DNA of 28,027 nucleotides from the IMG/VR virus record IMGVR_UViG_3300009127_000025, positions 1-28,027 of that record; one strand, written 5' to 3'. Below the pieces are notes generated by a model. That model saw nothing but the letters and a program-made list of their open reading frames with translations. It was not told the DNA's origin and searched no databases. The stretch comes from a virus. Below are positions 23,579 through 28,027 of this stretch, one piece after another. The position numbers and the translations under genes were made by a program. The first letter of the stretch is position 1; every line of letters starts with the position of its first letter.

Positions 23579-23605
23579 ACGGGGAGCTTCGCAAAGGCTC
23601 CCCGT
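23579..23605 (+). terminator. Terminator-like hairpin after the capsid gene
   Basis: ACGGGGAGC (23579-23587) and GCTCCCCGT (23597-23605) form a perfect 9-bp stem with a 9-base loop. The following CCTCATAACG is not a U-tract, so it may attenuate rather than stop, or protect the 3' end of abundant capsid mRNA. Confidence 0.65.
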
Positions 23606-23631
23606 CCTCATAACGAATAGAAAGGAGTATC

Positions 23632-25197
23632 ATGCGAATACTATGGCTATCAAACTCGCCATTCTGTAATACCGGCTACGGCCAGCAGACGGCCACCATC
23701 AGTAAGTATCTGAGGGAAAGCGGGCATGACCCGGCTGTCTTTGCCTTTGTCGGACTCCTCGGCAGTATGATTGATTGGGGTCCAATTCCCATCTTCCCGA
23801 ATGACAAGGATGACTTCGGCCTTACTCACTGCGAAAAGTATTATGACCATTGGGAAGCCGAGGCTCTGATTACCCTGGTCGATGTATGGGTGCTCAAGAA
23901 CCTACCCCCGGCGTTAAAGTGGTTCCCATGGACGCCTATCGACCACGAGCCTATACCACCACTCGTCCGAGATGTACTCAAGACTCATTCCGGCCTTATC
24001 AAGCCGATAGCCATGTCTCAGTACGGCCTAAAGGAGATGAAGAAACACGAAATCGAAGCCTTCTACGTGCCTCATAGCGTAGACTGTGAGAGCTTCATCG
24101 TCTCACCAGAGCGCCGGGCAGCAGCCCGGAAACTCTACGAGTGGGAGAATACCTTTGTCATCGGCTGCGTCGGGACTAACGTGCGAGAACGTAAGAACTG
24201 GCAGGCATCCTTCATGGCTATTCAGAAGTTTGCTAAGAAGCACGATAATGTGGTCATGTACTGCCACACTGATGCCTTCGATGACCGGGGTCGAAACCTG
24301 CACTCTCTAAGGGAATCCCTCGGTATCACCGACTACACTCGGTTCCCCAGCATCAGTGAGATGGCAATAGGCATCAGCAAAGACGCTATGGCCAGCATGT
24401 ATAACACTCTCGATGTCTTTCTCCTGCCCAGCAAAGGGGAGGGTTTCGGTATCCCAATCATCGAAGCTCAAGCCTGCGGGGTACCGGTCATTGTGAGTAA
24501 CAACACGGCCATGCCCGAGCTCTGCGGTAGTGGCTGGCTCCTGAAGGATATGCGGCCTGAGTACACCATGCAGAACTCATGGGAAGGGGCGGCCAATCCC
24601 GATGAGATTGCCGAGTATCTCGAAGAGGCGTACGCTCTTTGGGAAGACAACGGCGATGCCTGGAAGGCTAAGAGGGCCAAGGCCCGAACCTTCGCCTTAG
24701 ATTACGATGACGCTTTGGTCTTTAAGGACTATTGGATGCCGACCTTGGAAGAGATGGGCAGGCTCATCAAAGCTCCGCGGTGCATGGAGGGACACAGGAC
24801 ACAGGACTGGCGGCAGGTCCTTATACCGCCAAGCTGCAAGCCTACGAAGGTGCTTGACATCGGCTGCGGTATCAAGCAATCGTGGCGGCCTCAACTGGCA
24901 CACCTGGGCGAGTACGTCGGCATAGACACGCGCGAGGCAGAGGGCGTCACGGTAATGGATGCTCACAATCTGCGCTACCGGGCGAAAGAGTTTGGCTTTG
25001 CCTGGTGCTGTGATGTGCTGGAGCATGTAGACGATCCTCGTCGGGTGGTGGACGAGGCAAAGAGAGTGGCGAAGCACGGGGTTGTCATCTTCACGTCGCC
25101 GGCGAGCAAGGACTTCAAGGCTGACCCTGGACACAAGAGGGTTACCAATGTGAAGTACACCATAAACACCACTGGCCAGGGTATGATTATCTGGTAG
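23632..25197 (+). CDS. Glycosyltransferase (GT4-like) fused to SAM-dependent methyltransferase
   Basis: 521 residues, with AGAAAGGAG ahead of the ATG. Residues 1 to about 385 form a GT-B-type glycosyltransferase: a nucleotide-binding start (ILWLSNSPFCNTGYGQQT), the second domain (FVIGCVGTNVRERKNWQAS) and the E-x7-E sugar-nucleotide motif EGFGIPIIE with E270 and E278. Residues about 390-521 form a class I methyltransferase with VLDIGCGIK (from 407), YVGIDTRE and CDVLEHVDDPRRVV (from about 460). Neither half shows a missing key residue. A fusion suggests that a sugar is added and then methylated, or that one product is passed to the other. The gene lies immediately behind the capsid gene, so virion glycosylation is a natural guess; host surface or DNA modification are alternatives. 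Confidence 0.82.
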   Translation: MRILWLSNSPFCNTGYGQQTATISKYLRESGHDPAVFAFVGLLGSMIDWGPIPIFPNDKDDFGLTHCEKYYDHWEAEALITLVDVWVLKNLPPALKWFPWTPIDHEPIPPLVRDVLKTHSGLIKPIAMSQYGLKEMKKHEIEAFYVPHSVDCESFIVSPERRAAARKLYEWENTFVIGCVGTNVRERKNWQASFMAIQKFAKKHDNVVMYCHTDAFDDRGRNLHSLRESLGITDYTRFPSISEMAIGISKDAMASMYNTLDVFLLPSKGEGFGIPIIEAQACGVPVIVSNNTAMPELCGSGWLLKDMRPEYTMQNSWEGAANPDEIAEYLEEAYALWEDNGDAWKAKRAKARTFALDYDDALVFKDYWMPTLEEMGRLIKAPRCMEGHRTQDWRQVLIPPSCKPTKVLDIGCGIKQSWRPQLAHLGEYVGIDTREAEGVTVMDAHNLRYRAKEFGFAWCCDVLEHVDDPRRVVDEAKRVAKHGVVIFTSPASKDFKADPGHKRVTNVKYTINTTGQGMIIW

Positions 25198-25206
25198 GGG
25201 GATACC

Positions 25207-25374
25207 ATGCCGGCTGAGAGCGAAAGACAGAGGAAAGCGGCTGGAATTGCCCTCAGAGCGAGGCGTGGTGAAGTGCCTATGTCGAGCCTGAAGGGGCCGG
25301 CAAAGCAGATGGCGAAGTCAATGGAGATTAAAGAGCTTGAGGACTTCGCTCGTAAGCAGACAGGCGGGAGATAA
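25207..25374 (+). CDS. DUF3008-like small basic protein (55 aa)
   Basis: Opens at an ATG ten bases after the previous stop, with TAGGGGGAT before it, and ends TAA 25372-25374. The sequence MPAESERQRKAAGIALRAR, then GEVPMSSLKGPAKQMAKSM and ELEDFARKQTGGR matches the layout of DUF3008 proteins: MPAKS start, 'KSM' segment and FA-basic tail. Family function is unknown. Small and basic, it may bind nucleic acid. It lies between a glycosyltransferase fusion and the SpeD-like gene. Confidence 0.68.
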   Translation: MPAESERQRKAAGIALRARRGEVPMSSLKGPAKQMAKSMEIKELEDFARKQTGGR

Positions 25375-25394
25375 CGTCGTGAAGGGAGACGGCG

Positions 25395-25787
25395 ATGCAC
25401 CTGATAATGGACGGGCCGTGCAAGAACACGGCACTAATGCGTGACCCCGGGCTCCTCTCCAGGTGGCTCCATGACACCGCTATAAAGGCGGACATGACTC
25501 CCCACGGCGAGCCTTTCATTGATGGCTTCGCATGGCCTGGCTCCGATGACAAGGACGCTCTCTCTGGCGTTCAGTTCCTTAAGGAGTCAGCCATAATGAT
25601 ACACACCTGGCCTGAAGTACCATACGCTTTCGTTGATGTATTCAGTTGCCGGGACTTCGATGCTCTGACTCTGGAGCGGCATATCAGGGAGACGTTGGGG
25701 ATGGGTCCGGCCAAGCCGCTCATCCTCGAACGGGGAGTAAATCCTACGACGGGCGTCATAGTGTCAACTCGTCTAAGGAGGCCGTAA
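25395..25787 (+). CDS. speD: S-adenosylmethionine decarboxylase-like protein (SpeD/SpeH type)
   Basis: 130 residues, the usual size of the short bacterial proenzyme. The block LKESAIMIHTWPEVPYAFV followed by DVFSC carries the family's functional residues. E64-S65 is the self-cleavage pair that makes the pyruvoyl group, H70 is the processing histidine and C85 the proton-donor cysteine. The S-to-H spacing (5) and H-to-C spacing (15) equal those of the Thermotoga maritima enzyme. One change is A66, where most homologues have His (ESH). Such enzymes turn SAM into decarboxylated SAM for spermidine synthesis; related proteins have switched to ornithine or arginine. No spermidine synthase is nearby. 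Within a phage structural cassette it may supply polyamine for DNA condensation or lower SAM; both are inference. It ends in a TAATG overlap with the adaptor gene. Confidence 0.8.
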   Translation: MHLIMDGPCKNTALMRDPGLLSRWLHDTAIKADMTPHGEPFIDGFAWPGSDDKDALSGVQFLKESAIMIHTWPEVPYAFVDVFSCRDFDALTLERHIRETLGMGPAKPLILERGVNPTTGVIVSTRLRRP

Positions 25788-26563
25788 TGGCGATGACTCA
25801 TACAGAGATGGTAGACCGGATTGAAGAGATACTCCACGATAGCAGCAACGCTATCTGGTCGGCGTCCTTGATTGGAGCTGGTATTACTGAAGTTCTTAAA
25901 GAGATTAGCCGGTACGTGCCGGTGCTTATCAAGGAGACACTCACGACCACCGATGGTGAAAGGACCCTCGACGTGAGTACCTTGGTCGATGTTATCGACA
26001 TCGTAGAGGTCGAGTATAAGGTCGACAAAGACCCGCGTCAGCTCCGTAACATCATCTGGATTGACCTGAATACTATCAGGCTCGACATCGCCTTCGACTG
26101 CGATGGTGGTAGTGCCTACCTCTTCTGCAAGAAAGGACATCGCCTCGACGCAGATTGGGTGGCGAGCACAGTCTACTCACTGACAAACATGGTCGCTCCC
26201 ACCACCAAGAACGCCTATCACTATGAGTGTACGACTGCCGGTACCTCGCACAGCTCTGAACCGACCTGGCCCACAACTGTCGGGGATACTGTCAGCGACG
26301 GGAGTGTGACGTGGACCTGCCGGAACGTACCGAGTAACAGTCTGAAGTACGGCCGGGTAGACTTGGAAGACCTGTTTGCTCGGCTCGTGGCGGCTCGCCT
26401 TGCTGAAGCTAAGGGCGTTGACAACATCAACAAGGTGAACGTCGGCGGCAAGGGCGTCATGCGGGACTACGCAGGATGGGCCGGACTCACTCTGGGGCAG
26501 GTCATGGCCGACCTTAAGAAGCTCCGACCGCCAAATCAGAAGGTGTGGTTACCTGACACATGA
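25787..26563 (+). CDS. Head-tail adaptor-like protein with inserted carbohydrate-binding-like domain
   Basis: 258 residues from the ATG at 25787, which overlaps the upstream stop (TAATG) after AAGGAGG. Residues 1-120 resemble phage head-tail adaptors (helices, then DVSTLVDVIDIVEVEYKVD and LYFC-like strands ending KKGHRLD). Residues about 122-180 look inserted: W-x5-Y-x-L, then YHYECTTAGTSHSSEPTWP and DGSVTWTCRN. That is the aromatic, 'EP.WP' and 'DG..TW' pattern of small carbohydrate-binding-like domains found in phage virion proteins. The helical C-terminus (LEDLFARLVAARLAEAKGV) then completes the adaptor. It would join portal to tail and expose the extra domain outside. Confidence 0.6.
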   Translation: MAMTHTEMVDRIEEILHDSSNAIWSASLIGAGITEVLKEISRYVPVLIKETLTTTDGERTLDVSTLVDVIDIVEVEYKVDKDPRQLRNIIWIDLNTIRLDIAFDCDGGSAYLFCKKGHRLDADWVASTVYSLTNMVAPTTKNAYHYECTTAGTSHSSEPTWPTTVGDTVSDGSVTWTCRNVPSNSLKYGRVDLEDLFARLVAARLAEAKGVDNINKVNVGGKGVMRDYAGWAGLTLGQVMADLKKLRPPNQKVWLPDT

Positions 26564-28027
26564 GGACTCTCTCGGCGAAACTAACGGCGGGCCAGAAGGC
26601 CGCCAGTATAGACGCCCTCTGGAAGGTAGTCTTGACCAAGTCAGGTCAAGCTACCCGGACGTATGAGCTTGACCGGGTCCTCGACATAGATGACCCTGAG
26701 CAGCCGACCAGCCGCAAGGCCGTGGTTATGCTGGACAACTCGGATGGCGCTCTCACGTCTCTATCTCTACAAGGGTATAAGGCCGTCATCAGCTACGGCG
26801 CCGTCACGAGTGACGGCGATGAGTATTCGTCTACTGCCCCTCTATGGGTTGTTGGCCAGGAGTTCGACAGCATGGAGGGGCGGCTCGTTTGCGTTCTCCA
26901 ACTGTGGTCTATCCCTGACCTGCTGGCAGAAGACAGGGCCCGGACACCATACTTGCCTGATGATACCGACACGAAGACGGTCAAGACCATCATTCAGGAT
27001 ATGTTCGATGGCACCATGCCGGCCTTCGATGCTTGCCCTAACTATACCGTCACCTTCGACTCTGAGGACGCCCTCATAGATGTCTACATACCGAAGGACA
27101 GCTTTCGCGTGTACGTCAATAGCACCAGGATGGCGGCGTTCCGCAAGCTGATTGACTGGACCGGCTGCGTCGTTCGATACGAGGATGACGGGGAGATACA
27201 CATATTCGTGCCTACGACAACGGGCACGACCTATGACTACGACTATTCTCTGGCGACGGGCCATACGTTCTTCTCTGAAGCGTACCGAAATCGCCTTGTT
27301 ATACCGAACAAGATTGTAGTCGAGTCGGAGCCCGACGCCGCCAGTCCGTTCACCGGGAACGCTGCCGACAGTGCCTCTTACACTGCCCTCGGCTTCTATA
27401 TCACTCAGTATGAACAGACATACCTTGCCAGCGACGCCCAGGGTACGGCGGTTGCTACGGCTATTCTACTGAAGTACCAAATTAACGCCGAGAGGGGCAA
27501 GGCCGTCGTACCTATGAACGTCGGCGCGGAGCTCTTCGACTACGTCAACGTCGTTGACGCCAGGCAGAGTACGGAACGTGCAGGCAACATCGGCAGTATC
27601 CGTCGCCGGGTCAGCACTCTCAAGTCTCCGACTACCTGGACCATGACGTTCTCGTTCGGCGGGTGGCTGACAGCTCGGGAGCAAATGGCAAACCTTGAGA
27701 TACTCTCTTCGGGCTTTGGCAGTATGGGTCAAGACCTAGGCCGCATGGAAGTCAAGAACCTGTATGCTGAGAACATTCAGGCGGATAACATCAACTTCAG
27801 CCTATTCGACCTCGACGACCTGCCGGATGGCAGCTCGTATGCTCGTGTGCTGGGTGCTCACCTGGACACGGGCAAGATACAACTCATCGACGCAACTGTT
27901 GTTGACGATGCCTTCACGACGGACAAGATAGGTGAGGGTGTTACCAATGAGTATTTCAGTGGGAAGACTCTCGATGACCTCGTCGATGGAGCAAGCTACT
28001 CTAAGGTGCTGGCCACGGACATAACTG
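26560..28027 (+). CDS. Tail protein, host-contact region (partial at window end)
   Basis: The ATG at 26560 overlaps the adaptor stop (ATGA). The frame is open to the last base, giving at least 489 residues. The first part is beta-rich (RTYELDRVLDIDDPEQPTS, then YKAVISYGAVTSDGDEYSS). The middle contains SIPDLLAEDRAR and DWTGCVVRYEDDGEIHIF, patterns like baseplate-hub or tail-tip proteins. Near the end, two repeats occur: LDDLPDGSSYARVLGAHLD and LDDLVDGASYSKVLATDIT, about 45 residues apart, likely the start of a longer beta-repeat array. It probably contacts the host surface. The full length is unknown. Confidence 0.65.
   Translation, partial: MRTLSAKLTAGQKAASIDALWKVVLTKSGQATRTYELDRVLDIDDPEQPTSRKAVVMLDNSDGALTSLSLQGYKAVISYGAVTSDGDEYSSTAPLWVVGQEFDSMEGRLVCVLQLWSIPDLLAEDRARTPYLPDDTDTKTVKTIIQDMFDGTMPAFDACPNYTVTFDSEDALIDVYIPKDSFRVYVNSTRMAAFRKLIDWTGCVVRYEDDGEIHIFVPTTTGTTYDYDYSLATGHTFFSEAYRNRLVIPNKIVVESEPDAASPFTGNAADSASYTALGFYITQYEQTYLASDAQGTAVATAILLKYQINAERGKAVVPMNVGAELFDYVNVVDARQSTERAGNIGSIRRRVSTLKSPTTWTMTFSFGGWLTAREQMANLEILSSGFGSMGQDLGRMEVKNLYAENIQADNINFSLFDLDDLPDGSSYARVLGAHLDTGKIQLIDATVVDDAFTTDKIGEGVTNEYFSGKTLDDLVDGASYSKVLATDIT

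Noticed and set aside
1-28027. CRISPR array, tRNA genes, integrase and attachment sites
   Set aside because: I looked for regularly spaced identical repeats, cloverleaf-like sequence and integrase motifs and saw none. The only repeat cluster (7313-7528) lacks spacer regularity.

Overview
This window is part of the genome of a tailed, double-stranded DNA bacteriophage or prophage, roughly 55-60 % GC by eye. It carries a contiguous head gene set: terminase large subunit, portal, scaffold, P22-type major capsid protein, head-tail adaptor and tail protein. Genes have bacterial Shine-Dalgarno sites (GGAG/AAGGAG), many ATGA or TGATG stop-start overlaps, and two near-consensus sigma70 promoters, so the host is a bacterium. 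Frequent ATA and AGG codons and the look of several proteins recall phages of Chloroflexota or similar sediment bacteria, but this is only a weak impression. No integrase, tRNA or insertion sequence was seen.

Layout. (1) Bases 3-3326, plus strand: a tightly coupled operon with the end of a RuvC-like resolvase, a radical SAM protein, an ASCH-like protein, a small protein, a DNA methyltransferase, an HTH protein and a zinc-ribbon protein. It ends at a hairpin shared with the convergent genes. (2) Bases 6853-3379, minus strand: a run of small, mostly unknown proteins, several cysteine-rich, with one gene-sized decayed stretch (4190-4554). It is read from two near-identical promoter/leader copies (90 bp, 86 identical) in which an inverted repeat overlaps the -35 box. 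(3) Bases 6955-7614: a divergent control region with no gene, holding a CRP-like palindrome, three strong hairpins and eleven GGTGAC/GTCACC motifs. It is a candidate replication origin or packaging site. (4) Bases 7615-28027, plus strand: the late operon, with a small-terminase candidate, a second structured non-coding element (8532-8699), terminase, decoration and fibre proteins, portal, a 2218-residue giant protein, scaffold, coat and terminator. After these come a glycosyltransferase-methyltransferase fusion, a DUF3008-like protein, a SpeD-like S-adenosylmethionine decarboxylase, the adaptor and a tail protein cut by the window edge.

How it works together. The late genes build a head with a P22/HK97-fold shell. 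The giant protein sits between portal and scaffold, where short-tailed phages often encode ejected internal proteins. The adaptor is followed directly by a host-contact-like tail protein, with no tube or tape-measure gene in between, which hints at a short-tailed particle. The unusual part is the metabolic cargo: four proteins use or consume S-adenosylmethionine (radical SAM, DNA methyltransferase, methyltransferase fused to a glycosyltransferase, SpeD-like decarboxylase). This could point to DNA or capsid modification combined with control of host SAM or polyamines. That link is inference.
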